Positions 31,650 through 41,739 are shown, counted from the stretch's first letter. The stretch is DNA of 43,478 nt from Deltaproteobacteria bacterium (GCA_005879805.1 VBKL01000042.1:1-43478); one strand, 5' to 3'. Translations and numbers: made by a program. The notes: generated by a model from the letters alone, not told the origin.

Positions 31650-31958
31650 TCACTGCACGAGCAATCTACCCCCGATCATGTCCATCCCGCAGACGTAGCT
31701 GATCTCCCCGGACTTCTGCGGCGTGAAGTCGATAGCGACCGCCTTGTTCAGCGGTAGCTCCTTCTTGATCCCGAGATCCTTGATGACGATCTCCGTCGCA
31801 CAGGTCGAGTCGGTTTTCCGCGTGACGACCAGGTGGACGGGTTCCCCCTTCTTGAGCTCGACCTTCTCGGGCTCGAAACCCTTGGTCGTCACGGCGAGCT
31901 CGATGGTCCGCGCAGCCGGCGCGGCGGCGAGGAGGACTGCGATCAGGATGGCGTTCAT
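31650..31958 (-). CDS. Exported cupredoxin-like protein
   Basis: Encodes 102 residues from ATG 31958, with AAAGGAG upstream. A signal peptide (NAILIAVLLAAAPAA) is followed by one small beta-sandwich: IELAVTTKGFEPEKVELKKG, then DSTCATEIVI, then KSGEISYVCGMDMIGGRLLV. The end motif C-G-M-x-M-x-x-G (Cys90, Met92, Met94) is the copper site of the Cupredoxin_1 group. The usual first-strand His ligand is replaced by the Cys53 region, as in a known Met/Cys-rich subgroup seen with copper-handling genes. It probably binds copper in the periplasm. It is encoded downstream of a GST, and a fragment of the same locus lies at 28256-28331. Confidence 0.8.
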   Translation of the reverse strand: MNAILIAVLLAAAPAARTIELAVTTKGFEPEKVELKKGEPVHLVVTRKTDSTCATEIVIKDLGIKKELPLNKAVAIDFTPQKSGEISYVCGMDMIGGRLLVQ

Positions 31959-32071
31959 GTGCTGCGGCTCCTTTGCGAGTTGCGGCAGGACCTGGCCCCC
32001 TGCTCGGAGTGCGTAGCACCTCCCGAAGCGCCCTGGTAGCCCGGCGTCGGCATGGTGGCGGAAAGGGGCGA

Positions 32072-32662
32072 TCAGCCCTCTGCGGCCAGAGCTTCCTTCA
32101 CCGCCGGACGGGCTGCGATGCGATCGAAGTAGGCCTTGAGCGCAGGCCACTTCGCAAGCTCGATGCCCCGGGTCTTCGACCAGGTGAGCACGGTGAAGAG
32201 ATAGGCGTCGGCGACGGTGAAGCGCTCGCCGAGCAGGAATTGCCGGCTGGCGAGCTGCTCGGCCACCCAGCCGTACTTGACCAGCCGCTGCTCGCGCACC
32301 GTGTCCTTGACCTCTTGCGGCGCGTTTGGCGGCGGCGTCCCCTTGTGCAGCTCGGTGGCGATGTAGTTCAGCCACTCGATCAGCCGGTACCGCTCCAGGG
32401 AGCCCGACCTGGGCGCGAGCTGCGCCTCTGGCTTGCGGTCGGCCAGGTACTGGACGATGGCCACTCCCTCGGTCAGCACCTGCCCCTCGTCGATCTGCAG
32501 GGTGGGCACGTAGCCTTTGGGATTGATGCGCTTGAAGTCCTCGCCCCCGGCCGTCAGGCCGGCCTTGGTGTCCACCTTGACGAGCTCGAACGGAAGTCCC
32601 GCCTCGCGCAGGACGATATGGGGAGAGAGCGAGCATGCCCCTGGCTTGAAGTAGAGTTTCAT
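32072..32662 (-). CDS. Glutathione S-transferase
   Basis: Encodes 196 residues from ATG 32662; the longer frame to 32812 is shadow of the MFS gene. The thioredoxin-fold N-terminus MKLYFKPGACSLSPHIVLRE has the Cys10-Ser pair of bacterial beta-class GSTs, followed by the GSH-binding cis-Pro segment GYVPTLQIDEG and ILTEGVAIVQYLAD-type region (here VLTEGVAIVQYLAD). The helical C-terminal domain contains FLLGERFTVADAYLFTVLTW. It conjugates or reduces electrophiles with glutathione in the cytoplasm. It lies 113 nt upstream of the cupredoxin gene in the same direction. The segment 32145-32193 is copied in the scar at 28283-28331. Confidence 0.9.
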   Translation of the reverse strand: MKLYFKPGACSLSPHIVLREAGLPFELVKVDTKAGLTAGGEDFKRINPKGYVPTLQIDEGQVLTEGVAIVQYLADRKPEAQLAPRSGSLERYRLIEWLNYIATELHKGTPPPNAPQEVKDTVREQRLVKYGWVAEQLASRQFLLGERFTVADAYLFTVLTWSKTRGIELAKWPALKAYFDRIAARPAVKEALAAEG

Positions 32663-32696
32663 GACGGGTCCGATGCGCGACCGGCTGGCGAGATGC

Positions 32697-33899
32697 TCAC
32701 CGCCCGCGCGGTGCGAAGAAGCGGACCGCCGCCGGCGCCGCCAGGCACCCGCTCCCGATGGCCGCATACCCTGCGATCCACGCGATCGGGCTGCCCGCGC
32801 CGCCCGCGACATCGAGCGCCGCGCCGAAGACCACAGGCCCGACCATGCCGCCGCCGAATCCCGCCAGCGAGTAGAGGCCCATCGCCGACCCGCGCAACTC
32901 CGGCGGCGCCGCCGCGACGAGCCCCGCGGTGAGCGTGGCCGAGTCCGCCATCACCAGCATCGAGTACGCGACCAGGACGAGGACCACGACGGCCCAATGC
33001 CAGGGTGCGGAAGACCCGAGCACGATGCCGGTTGCGCCGGATGCGGTCATCGCGAGCAGGATCCATCGGCGCCGTCCGACGCGGAGGGCGGCTTCGTTGC
33101 CGGCGATGGAGGCGGGCACCGAGAGTAGATTCACGATGGCGGCGATCGACTGCGCGCTCCACGGGAATCCGCGACCGGCAGCCTGGACCCCGGAAGCGAA
33201 AGTCAGGAATGCCACCATCCAGCTGCGCGAGCCGAACAGCTCGAGGCAGTGTACCGCGTAGCCGGCGATGTACCCCGCACTCTCGCGCTGGCGGAGGATT
33301 CTGGCCCAGGAGGCGAAGGGCAGCAGCCCGGCGCGCGGCGCGGAGGGCGCGCCGCGCAGCGGAGAGATGAAGACGAGCACGAGTGCCGCGGCGACGAGCG
33401 GCCCCGCGCCGGCGACGAGGAACGCCGCTTTCCATCCAGAGCGAGCCGCAACGGCGCCGGCCAGGGCAAGCGAGAGCGCGGTCCCGATGCCGAAGGAAGA
33501 AGTGTAGAACGCGATCGCCCGGCTCTGCCTGGGTCCGAAAACGCGATCGGAGAGGAGCCGGAGTCCCGGCATGTACGTGCCGGCAATGCCCGCTCCGAGG
33601 AGCGCCTGGAAGAAGGAGGCGCTCGCGAATCCACGCGCCAGCGATGCGAAACCAGCGCTACCGGCGGCTGCAACGAGACTGGCGGCGCCGTACACCTTGC
33701 GCGCATCGCCCCGGTCCGTGAGCGCCGTCCACGACGACACCGCGGCGACGTAGCCCGCGAAGAACATGCCGCCGACGATCCCGGCCTGCGCGTTGGAGAG
33801 CGCCCAGGTGTCCCGAAGCTCCGGGAGCAGCGCCGCGAAGGTGGCGAAGCCCAGCATGGAGCAGATATGCGCGGCGACGAGGATGAGGACGGGGTTCAT
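32697..33899 (-). CDS. Major facilitator superfamily transporter
   Basis: Encodes 400 residues with about twelve membrane helices. The N-terminal half starts PVLILVAAHICSMLGFATFA and has the loop 2-3 motif TDRGDARKVYGAASL in place of the usual GxLaDrxGrr. The central cytoplasmic loop carries FISPLRGAPSAPRAGL. The C-terminal half includes RVGRRRWILLAMTASGATG and a Gly-rich helix (SLAGFGGGMVGPVVFGAALD). It should move a small solute by proton exchange; substrate cannot be read from sequence. It belongs to the CynX/NarK-like style of MFS proteins by eye. It is 34 nt upstream of the GST gene and 27 nt downstream of the rhomboid-like gene. Confidence 0.85.
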   Translation of the reverse strand: MNPVLILVAAHICSMLGFATFAALLPELRDTWALSNAQAGIVGGMFFAGYVAAVSSWTALTDRGDARKVYGAASLVAAAGSAGFASLARGFASASFFQALLGAGIAGTYMPGLRLLSDRVFGPRQSRAIAFYTSSFGIGTALSLALAGAVAARSGWKAAFLVAGAGPLVAAALVLVFISPLRGAPSAPRAGLLPFASWARILRQRESAGYIAGYAVHCLELFGSRSWMVAFLTFASGVQAAGRGFPWSAQSIAAIVNLLSVPASIAGNEAALRVGRRRWILLAMTASGATGIVLGSSAPWHWAVVVLVLVAYSMLVMADSATLTAGLVAAAPPELRGSAMGLYSLAGFGGGMVGPVVFGAALDVAGGAGSPIAWIAGYAAIGSGCLAAPAAVRFFAPRGR

Positions 33900-33926
33900 C
33901 GAGATGTCCGCGCATTCAAGACGTCT

Positions 33927-34736
33927 TCAATGCGCCCGGGCGTGCTCGATGCAGTACTCGGTGAGCTGCCCGTGGCACTTCTCCTGGCAGTCGCAGACGC
34001 GGAACTCGAGGTTGGGATCGTCCTTGTCGCTGCGGCCGCATTTGGCGCAGACGCGCGGGCGGCGCTCGGGCGCGGGCGCGAACGTTCCGGAAAACCGCTT
34101 GCGGCGTGAGCTGACCGCCGCCTGCCCCCGCATCGTCGCCACGAGTGGACCCGCGCAGAAGAGAAGCCAATTGAGCAACGCAGCGACGATGCCGGCGCGG
34201 ATGTTGGGCGAGCCCGTCGCGAGCGCGTAGAGCAGCCAGGCCGCGTCGACGAGCCCGAGCCACTTCATCTTCACTGGCAGGATGAAGAAGAGGAGAATCT
34301 CGTAGTTGGGGAAGACGGTGGCGAACGCGAGCACGAGCGAGAGATTCAAGAACGCGTTGGTGACCGGGCCGAAGAGGAGCGCGCTGACGATGGTCGCGAC
34401 GACCCCGACCAGGTAGTACACATCGAACTTGAAGTTCCCCCACTCCGCCTCGAGCGAGGTACCGACCGTATAGAGGAACATGAGCGCGATGATGGTCAGG
34501 ATGGGTCCGAAGGCGCCGCGCCCTCCCCCTCCCCAGGGCAGGAAAAGGAAAGTGATGAGCCGCCACACCTCGCCCTGCGCGACGGCCTGCGGGTCGAGCA
34601 CCAGCTGATCGAGGAACGCGGGGGTCACGTAGGAGAGCGCGTAGACGAGCCCGGACAGCCCGACGATGAGAAGGGTCAGGTTGTGCGGCGCATATCTGCC
34701 GAGCCGCCGCTCGAGCTTCGCGAGCCAACTCTCCAT
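33927..34736 (-). CDS. Rhomboid-like membrane protein without catalytic dyad, with C-terminal Cys-rich zinc-ribbon-like tail
   Basis: Encodes 269 residues. A six-helix rhomboid arrangement is visible, including the W-R landmark GEVWRLITFLFLP (residues 55-67) and the L1-like region LYTVGTSLEAEWGNFKFDVYYL. The catalytic GxSG motif of helix 4 is absent: the matching region is NAFLNLSLVLAFA with Ser133 in an N-L-S-L context. The final helix (AGIVAALLNWLLF) has no His. It is therefore a pseudo-rhomboid (Derlin/iRhom-like), probably a membrane-protein binder. The last 40 residues hold six Cys and two His (CAKCGRSDKDD, RVCDCQEKCHG, EYCIEHARAH), likely binding zinc in the cytoplasm. Divergent from pdxH. 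Confidence 0.78.
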   Translation of the reverse strand: MESWLAKLERRLGRYAPHNLTLLIVGLSGLVYALSYVTPAFLDQLVLDPQAVAQGEVWRLITFLFLPWGGGGRGAFGPILTIIALMFLYTVGTSLEAEWGNFKFDVYYLVGVVATIVSALLFGPVTNAFLNLSLVLAFATVFPNYEILLFFILPVKMKWLGLVDAAWLLYALATGSPNIRAGIVAALLNWLLFCAGPLVATMRGQAAVSSRRKRFSGTFAPAPERRPRVCAKCGRSDKDDPNLEFRVCDCQEKCHGQLTEYCIEHARAH

Positions 34737-34770
34737 GGCGGGTGTGTAGCACGTGAGGTAGAGATCCGCC

Positions 34771-35376
34771 GTGGAACCTCAAAGGCCTGCGCCCGACGAT
34801 CCGATCGCGCGTTTCCTCGCGCTCTTCGACCTCGCCAAGCGCACGCCGCAGATCATGGAACCGACCGGAATGGTGCTCTCCACGGTGGGCGACGACGGCA
34901 GGCCCTCCTCGCGCGTGGTGCTGCTCAAGGGGGTCGACGAGGAGGGGTTCGTCTTCTACACGAACCTCGAGTCGCGCAAGGGCCGCGAGGCGCTGGCCCG
35001 CCCTTCCGTGGCGCTACTCTTCTGGTGGCATCCCTTGGAAGTGCAAGTCCGCGTCGAGGGCGCGGCGCAGCGGGTTGGCGACGAGGACGCCGACGCGTAC
35101 TTCGCCTCCCGGCCGCGGGGGAGCCAGCTCGGTGCGTGGGCTTCGGATCAGAGCCGTCCGCTCAAGTCTCGCGAGGAGCTGGAAGCGCGGCTCGCGGAGC
35201 TGACCGAGCGCTTCGAAGGGATGCCGGTGCCCCGCCCGCCGCACTGGTCGGGCCTGCGGGTCCGGCCGCTGTCGATCGAGTTCTGGAAGAACCGCACGAA
35301 CCGCCTCCACGAGCGGCATCTCTATGCGCGCGAGAAGCCGGGCGCGCCGTGGTCGTTCGCGCTCCTCAATCCTTGA
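34771..35376 (+). CDS. pdxH: Pyridoxamine 5'-phosphate oxidase
   Basis: Oxidises pyridoxine or pyridoxamine phosphate to PLP with FMN and O2; cytoplasmic dimer. The 201-aa protein starts at GTG 34771. FMN-binding and active-site motifs are present: PSSRVVLLKGVDEEGFVFYT, NLESRKGREAL, LLFWWHPLEVQVRVEG, SRPRGSQLGAWASDQS, and the C-terminal FWKNRTNRLHERHLY. All match PdxH closely. PLP made here would feed the aminotransferase and decarboxylase of the lysine operon, though the genes are far apart. Its stop is 9 nt from the fumC stop (convergent). Confidence 0.95.
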   Translation: MEPQRPAPDDPIARFLALFDLAKRTPQIMEPTGMVLSTVGDDGRPSSRVVLLKGVDEEGFVFYTNLESRKGREALARPSVALLFWWHPLEVQVRVEGAAQRVGDEDADAYFASRPRGSQLGAWASDQSRPLKSREELEARLAELTERFEGMPVPRPPHWSGLRVRPLSIEFWKNRTNRLHERHLYAREKPGAPWSFALLNP

Positions 35377-35385
35377 TCCGCCGTT

Positions 35386-36780
<1,395 letters not shown>

Positions 36781-36818
36781 TGCCGGTCTCCCGTCGAGAG
36801 CGCGACATAGCATAATTG

Positions 36819-36846
36819 TTGACCGCGGCCGGTCGCCACGTAGGTT
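36819..36846 (+). promoter_or_regulatory. Candidate promoter of the RDD-type gene, near-leaderless
   Basis: TTGACC (36819-36824), a 16-nt spacer and TAGGTT (36841-36846). The expected start of transcription is at or next to the ATG at 36853, so the message may lack a leader; no Shine-Dalgarno precedes this ATG. The sequence CATAATTG beside it is AT-rich and could serve fumC on the other strand. Confidence 0.35.
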
Positions 36847-36852
36847 CCGCGC

Positions 36853-37503
36853 ATGCGCTGCCGGCGTTGCTCCCATGAGCTGTCCTCCGGTGCAGACCGG
36901 TGCCTGCGCTGTTTCGCGCTGAACCCGCAGAACGTCGCGGGGCCGCTTTTCGCGGGGCTCGATTCCGATCCTCCCAAGGAGGTGCGCGTTCGCTTCGACG
37001 ACGAGCCGGGCCCGGCGGAACGCCCTGCTCCGATCGAGAAGCCGCCTGCTCCGCCGAAGGCCCGCAAGCCGCAGATGCCAGCGCCGGCGCCGCTTCTCTT
37101 CGTGGAGCTTCTCAAGACCCCCGCGCCGCCGCCGCCAAGGCTCGAACCGGTCACGGATCCAGACCCGGAACGGCAGGAGCCCAAGGCGAGACGATTCGAC
37201 CCGAAGACGTTCCTCGTCGCCTGGGCGATCGACTTCAGCGCCGTCGCCGCGCTGACGGCCCTGCACGTCGGGTTGGCCGTCGCGGTGATCGGTCCCGAAC
37301 GCCTCGCGCCGGGGCCCGCCGGCTCGATCGATTACTGGATCGACCTCTTCCGGGGCGGCGGACTGTGGATGTTCTGGCTGTTGCTCGCCGTGACGCTGGC
37401 GCTCGCCTATTGCGCAGTTTCCGCGCTGCTCCTGGGCAGGACGCCCGGCCTAGCACTGGCCACCCGCGAATCCCGCTTGCCTCCGGAAAGGTCCGCGCCG
37501 TAG
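36853..37503 (+). CDS. Zinc-ribbon protein with RDD-like membrane domain
   Basis: Encodes 216 residues. The N-terminus is a four-Cys zinc ribbon ([20 protein letters not shown]; Cys3, Cys6, Cys17, Cys20). A long Pro-rich linker (residues about 38-110) follows, then two membrane helices ([20 protein letters not shown] and [20 protein letters not shown]) ending in [12 protein letters not shown]. The Arg/Asp in the first helix, the Tyr in the second and the G-R-T-P-G end are the hallmarks of the RDD family, though the domain is short. RDD proteins are membrane proteins of mostly unknown function, some linked to ion exchange. The gene begins a run of three envelope genes in the same direction. 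Confidence 0.75.
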   Translation: MRCRRCSHELSSGADRCLRCFALNPQNVAGPLFAGLDSDPPKEVRVRFDDEPGPAERPAPIEKPPAPPKARKPQMPAPAPLLFVELLKTPAPPPPRLEPVTDPDPERQEPKARRFDPKTFLVAWAIDFSAVAALTALHVGLAVAVIGPERLAPGPAGSIDYWIDLFRGGGLWMFWLLLAVTLALAYCAVSALLLGRTPGLALATRESRLPPERSAP

Positions 37504-37528
37504 CCTCGGACCCCACCGGAGGGTCGAC

Positions 37529-37855
37529 GTGCCAGAGAAGTCGTATGTGCTCCCGATCCCGAGCAAGCGCGGGGTCATCTTCTTCCTGCTCGCCAACGTC
37601 TTCGCCTTCGCCCTCTGCGCGACGGTGTTCGCGGCGGTCTGGTACGGCGACGCCATCAGCCCGGTCGCGAACGCGATCTGGTCGTTCCTCGCCACCCATT
37701 CCGGATGGACGGTGGGGGCCGCCCTCTCGCCGCTCTTCGCCGCCCTGGTCCTCGGGTACGGGTACGCGCGCCGCGCGATGGCGCGCAGGGCCCGGGAGAA
37801 AGCCGAGGCGCTCGCACAGGCAGCGCGCTCCGCAGGGACGCAGCTTCCCATCTGA
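37529..37855 (+). CDS. Small two-helix membrane protein
   Basis: Encodes 108 residues from GTG 37529, with GGAGGG about 6 nt upstream. Two membrane helices: VIFFLLANVFAFALCATVFA and a second, SGWTVGAALSPLFAALVLGY. A basic amphipathic cytoplasmic tail follows (RRAMARRAREKAEALAQAAR) that may form a coiled coil. No family recognised. It shares its final base with the start of the next gene (TGATG), so the two products may work together at the membrane. Confidence 0.65.
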   Translation: MPEKSYVLPIPSKRGVIFFLLANVFAFALCATVFAAVWYGDAISPVANAIWSFLATHSGWTVGAALSPLFAALVLGYGYARRAMARRAREKAEALAQAARSAGTQLPI

Positions 37856-39174
37856 TGCTCGCCGCGCTCCTCTGCGCCTCGCTCGCCGCGCGAGGGGCGG
37901 CGCTGGTGCCCGCGCGCGCCGAGGCGGCCGTGCTCTTCGACGGCGCGGGCGGCATCGCCGGCCTGCACCAGTTCCTCGAGACGGCAGGAACGAAGTCGCG
38001 GGCGCTCGCTCCGTACGAGCTGTCGCGGGAATCGATCGCGCTGTTCGGTCCCGATCTGCTCTCGGGGGCGCCGGGATGGGGCCTCGATCCGCGAGGGGCC
38101 CGCGCCCTCGTCTTTGCCGGCAACGCCTACGCTCTGAGCGCCCCGGTTCGCGACGGAAAGGCGGCGCGCAAGGCGCTCATCGCCTGGGTCGGCGCGGCCG
38201 GCCCCTGGAGCAAGCGCACCGGAAGGCGCAATCCAATCTCCGCCGGATCCGGCCGATCGCAGCGGGCCGGAATCGTAGCTCCCCAAGGAGGATCGGTCCG
38301 CCTCCTCACCGCTTCCGGACGCGGAGCCGAGATGCTCGTCGCGGCGCTGTGGCGCATCGGAGCGCAGCGATCGCCGACGCGCACGCTGGCGCACGACAGA
38401 CGTCTCGAACCCCTCCTGCCCGCGGGCAACGGCAAGGCTGCGCTCATCGTGCGCGGCGACGATCCGATCACCTTCGCCGTCCTCGAGCTTTCGGCGGACG
38501 CTTCGAGCGTCGTCGCACGGGGCCTGGTCGGCGCGCCTTCTCCGCTGCTCGCCGGCCACGCGCCAGATGCTTCCGCCTGCACGGAGTCGTCGCTGTTCTG
38601 CCTGCGGGCTTCGCTCGGGCTTTCGGGAAAGGCGGCGCTGGCGCTCGCCTCGCAGATGTATCTCTCCGGGACGTCGCCGGCAGGTCCGCTCGCCGATCTG
38701 CTGCAGAAGGAGACTTCGCGGGCCGAGAGCCTCGTCCTCCTGAGCAGCGGAATCGACGTATCCCTGCTCGACGAGCCGAAGTCGTCCTTGTGGGCGCTCC
38801 ATCTCGTCGCCGCTCTCGCCGGAGTCACGCCACACGATCGGCCACTCGACCTCGAGGCAGGCGACGGCCCCCGCAAGCGATGCCTCCGGGCGGAGGGCCC
38901 GACCCTGCAGATGGCGAGCCCTTGCGTGGACCTTCGCATCGCGCTGCGCGAAGGCGACGGGCCCGCGCTGCAAGCCACGGCCGATCCGGCCGCAATCGAC
39001 GCCGCGCTTTCCCGGCTGAACGCGTTCGATGCGCTCCGCGGATCGGTCCCCGCCACCCTGGTCGGAGCGCGCCTCCTCGTCGGCGGCTTCTTGCGCGGCT
39101 CGGCACCCTTTACCCTCTCCGGTGAGCCGGACCCGCTCGGCGCCCGCATCGAGCTTCGCTGGTCTCTCCGGTAG
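37855..39174 (+). CDS. Exported protein of unknown function
   Basis: Encodes 439 residues from ATG 37855, overlapping the previous stop by one base. A signal peptide (LAALLCASLAARGAALVPA) directs export. The rest alternates beta strands and helices, with repeated serine- and leucine-rich strands (ALIVRGDDPITFAVLELSAD, SVVARGLVGAPSPLLAG) and single Cys pairs (SACTESSLFC, RKRCLRAE...SPCVD). It looks like a large periplasmic or surface protein of a type common in myxobacteria, where such proteins are mostly unassigned. No catalytic motif was seen. It is the third gene of the run starting at 36853. Confidence 0.65.
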   Translation: MLAALLCASLAARGAALVPARAEAAVLFDGAGGIAGLHQFLETAGTKSRALAPYELSRESIALFGPDLLSGAPGWGLDPRGARALVFAGNAYALSAPVRDGKAARKALIAWVGAAGPWSKRTGRRNPISAGSGRSQRAGIVAPQGGSVRLLTASGRGAEMLVAALWRIGAQRSPTRTLAHDRRLEPLLPAGNGKAALIVRGDDPITFAVLELSADASSVVARGLVGAPSPLLAGHAPDASACTESSLFCLRASLGLSGKAALALASQMYLSGTSPAGPLADLLQKETSRAESLVLLSSGIDVSLLDEPKSSLWALHLVAALAGVTPHDRPLDLEAGDGPRKRCLRAEGPTLQMASPCVDLRIALREGDGPALQATADPAAIDAALSRLNAFDALRGSVPATLVGARLLVGGFLRGSAPFTLSGEPDPLGARIELRWSLR

Positions 39175-39198
39175 GGGCGGGGTAGTTTCCCCCGCGCC

Positions 39199-40818
39199 AT
39201 GTCCGACGAGAACCGAGAGAAGTTCCCGCAGACCGAGCCGCCCGGCGGCATCTCCTCCGCCGAGCGCGCCTCGCGGCTCTCGTCGCTCGCTCCGCGGGAA
39301 AAGCTCGCCGCCCTCGACCTGCAGGCGGAGCTGGGCGGCGGCGAGGAGCGGGTCGAGAAGCAGCACCAGGAGGGCAAGCTCACGGCGCGCGAGCGCATCG
39401 AGCTCCTCCTCGACGCGGGCAGCTTCGTCGAGCTCGACAAGTTCAAGGTCCACCGCTGCGACGACTTCGGGATGGAGAAGAAGAAGATCCTCGGCGACGG
39501 GGTCGTCACCGGGTACGGCACCGTCGAGGGGCGCCAGGTCTTCGTCTTCGCCCAGGACTTCACCGTCTTCGGCGGCTCCCTCTCCGGGTCCTACGCCGAG
39601 AAGATCTGCAAGGTGATGGATCTGGCGGTGAGCACCGGCTGCCCGGTCGTCGGCCTCAACGACTCCGGCGGCGCGCGCATCCAGGAAGGCGTGGTCTCGC
39701 TCGCGGGATACGCGGAGATCTTCTACCGCAACGTCGCCTCCTCGGGCGTCGTCCCGCAGCTCTCCGCCATCCTCGGTCCCTGCGCGGGAGGCGCGGTCTA
39801 CTCGCCCGCCATGACCGACTTCATCGTCATGACCAAAGGGACGAGCTACATGTTCATCACCGGCCCCGACGTCATCCGCACCGTGACGCACGAGGAGGTG
39901 ACGAAGGAGGACCTGGGCGGAGCGCAGGCGCACAACATGAAAAGCGGCGTAGCGCACTTCGCCGCGGAGAACGAGGCGGCGGCGCTGCGCATCCTGCGCG
40001 AGCTGCTCTCCTACCTGCCTTCGAACAATCTGGAGGATCCGCCGCTCGTCACCACCGAGGATCCACCCGACCGCCGCGACGAATCATTGAAGACGGTGGT
40101 GCCGCCAAATCCGAACAAGCCGTACGACATCAAGGACGTGATCCGCGGAGTGGTGGACGATCACCGCCTCCTCGAGGTCGCCGAGCACTTCGCCCGCAAC
40201 ATCGTCACGGGCTTCGCTCGCCTCGGCGGGCGGACAGTCGGGATCGTCGCCAACCAACCCGCGATCCTCGCCGGCGTCCTCGACATCGACGCCTCCCGCA
40301 AGGGCGCCCGCTTCGTGCGCACCTGCGACGCCTTCAACATCCCGCTCGTCACCTTCGTGGACGTTCCCGGCTTCCTCCCCGGCACGACGCAGGAGTGGGG
40401 CGGGATCATCACCCACGGCGCCAAGCTCCTCTACGCCTTCGCCGAGGCGACGGTGCCGAAGCTCACCGTCATCACCCGCAAAGCGTACGGCGGCGCTTAC
40501 GACGTCATGTCGAGCAAGCACATCCGGGCCGACGTCAATCTCGCCTGGCCGACCGCCGAGATCGCGGTGATGGGTCCCGAGGGCGCGGTCAACATCGTCT
40601 TCCGCAAGGAGCTGGAAGCGCGCGGCGCCTCGCGCGACGAGCTCGTGCAGAAGTACCGCGACACCTTCGCGAACCCGTACAAGGCCGCCGAGCTCGGCTA
40701 CGTCGACGAGGTGATCCCTCCCGAGGAGACGCGGCCCCGCCTCTGCCGTGCGCTCCTCATGCTGCGCGGCAAGCGCGCCGACGTGCCCCGCCGCAAGCAC
40801 GGGAACATCCCGCTGTAG
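39199..40818 (+). CDS. pccB: Acyl-CoA carboxylase carboxyltransferase (beta) subunit, propionyl-CoA type
   Basis: Encodes 539 residues with the two crotonase-like halves of a biotin-dependent carboxyltransferase. The N-half has [54 protein letters not shown] and [17 protein letters not shown] (acyl-CoA oxyanion hole). The C-half has [39 protein letters not shown] and [17 protein letters not shown] (biotin site). The Asp in the substrate loop region fits propionyl-CoA or methylmalonyl-CoA rather than acetyl-CoA. No alpha (biotin carboxylase) subunit or methylmalonyl-CoA mutase is in the window, so membership of PCC or of a sodium-pump decarboxylase is undecided. A TAGTTT element at 39183 lies just upstream. 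Confidence 0.88.
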   Translation: MSDENREKFPQTEPPGGISSAERASRLSSLAPREKLAALDLQAELGGGEERVEKQHQEGKLTARERIELLLDAGSFVELDKFKVHRCDDFGMEKKKILGDGVVTGYGTVEGRQVFVFAQDFTVFGGSLSGSYAEKICKVMDLAVSTGCPVVGLNDSGGARIQEGVVSLAGYAEIFYRNVASSGVVPQLSAILGPCAGGAVYSPAMTDFIVMTKGTSYMFITGPDVIRTVTHEEVTKEDLGGAQAHNMKSGVAHFAAENEAAALRILRELLSYLPSNNLEDPPLVTTEDPPDRRDESLKTVVPPNPNKPYDIKDVIRGVVDDHRLLEVAEHFARNIVTGFARLGGRTVGIVANQPAILAGVLDIDASRKGARFVRTCDAFNIPLVTFVDVPGFLPGTTQEWGGIITHGAKLLYAFAEATVPKLTVITRKAYGGAYDVMSSKHIRADVNLAWPTAEIAVMGPEGAVNIVFRKELEARGASRDELVQKYRDTFANPYKAAELGYVDEVIPPEETRPRLCRALLMLRGKRADVPRRKHGNIPL

Positions 40819-40863
40819 ACGGACCGGCTAGCCCCGGGCGCGCTCGCTACGCAGCTTCTCCGG

Positions 40864-41697
40864 ATGATCGACGAGCAGGCGGAAGACCCGGAGAAACGCA
40901 AGAAAGAGGAGGCCGAGGCCGAAGAGCGCAGCGCCCCGAACCCGAGCGTCGTCTGGGACGCGGTCCACCAGGAAGGCTGCGACGAGCTCCGCAGGAATCC
41001 CGTGGCGCTGATGTGGTCGGGTCTCGCCGCCGGGCTCTCGATGGGTTTCTCGCTCATCGGCGAGGGCCTCTTGCGCTACCACCTGCCCGACGCCGGCTGG
41101 CGCCCGCTCGTCGCCAAGCTCGGCTACAGCGTGGGCTTCCTCGTCGTGGTGCTCGGCCGGCAGCAGCTCTTCACCGAGAACACGCTCACCGTGGTCTTGC
41201 CGGTGCTGCACGACCGGGAGAACGGCAATCTCCAGCGGATGATGCGCCTCTGGGCCATCGTCCTCGTCGCGAACCTCGCCGGCGCTCTCGCCATCGCCTG
41301 GACGCTGGGACACACGGCAGTCTTCGATCCCGCGCTCCAGGAGACGTTCCGCAAGGTCGCCGAGGAAGGAATGGGCGCGCCGTTCGGGACGGTGCTCCTG
41401 CGCGGCGTCTTCGCCGGCTGGACCATCGCGCTCATGGTGTGGCTCATGCCCGCCGCCGACAGCGCGCGGATCTGGGTGATCATCCTCCTCACCTACGTCA
41501 TCGCGCTCGGCGGGTTCGCACACGTCATCGCCGGTTCGGTGGACAAGCTCTTCCTCGTCACGACGGGGCACATGGGGGTTGGTCAGTTCCTGGGGGGATT
41601 CCTCGCCCCGTCCCTCTTCGGCAACATCATCGGCGGAGTCTCGCTCGTGGCCGCGCTCAACCACGTCGCGGCGGCGCCCGCGGCGCGGAGGACCTGA
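40864..41697 (+). CDS. Formate/nitrite transporter (FNT) family channel
   Basis: Encodes 277 residues. A charged N-terminal tail (EDPEKRKKEEAEAEERSAPN) precedes six membrane helices. FNT/YfdC landmarks are visible: NPVALMWSGLAAGLSMGFSL, the helix-2 region GYSVGFLVVVLGRQQLFTEN, LAIAWTLGHTAVF after helix 3, then FGTVLLRGVFAGWTIALMVW, and the C-terminal IGGVSLVAALNHVA. The helix FAHVIAGSVDKLFL matches the S2-like segment with the central His of the transport path. Closest by style to the YfdC branch, whose substrate is not established; formate, nitrite or bicarbonate-like anions are possible. It lies 45 nt after pccB. Confidence 0.85.
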   Translation: MIDEQAEDPEKRKKEEAEAEERSAPNPSVVWDAVHQEGCDELRRNPVALMWSGLAAGLSMGFSLIGEGLLRYHLPDAGWRPLVAKLGYSVGFLVVVLGRQQLFTENTLTVVLPVLHDRENGNLQRMMRLWAIVLVANLAGALAIAWTLGHTAVFDPALQETFRKVAEEGMGAPFGTVLLRGVFAGWTIALMVWLMPAADSARIWVIILLTYVIALGGFAHVIAGSVDKLFLVTTGHMGVGQFLGGFLAPSLFGNIIGGVSLVAALNHVAAAPAARRT

Positions 41698-41739
41698 AAG
41701 GTTGTTGCGCGGGGGCGCTCTGTTGGACAGCATCGGCAA

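Noticed and set aside
37450-39957. 835-aa minus-strand frame, and the 741-aa plus frame 36900-39125
   Set aside because: Both run across several well-supported genes in other frames and have low-complexity, Arg-rich composition.
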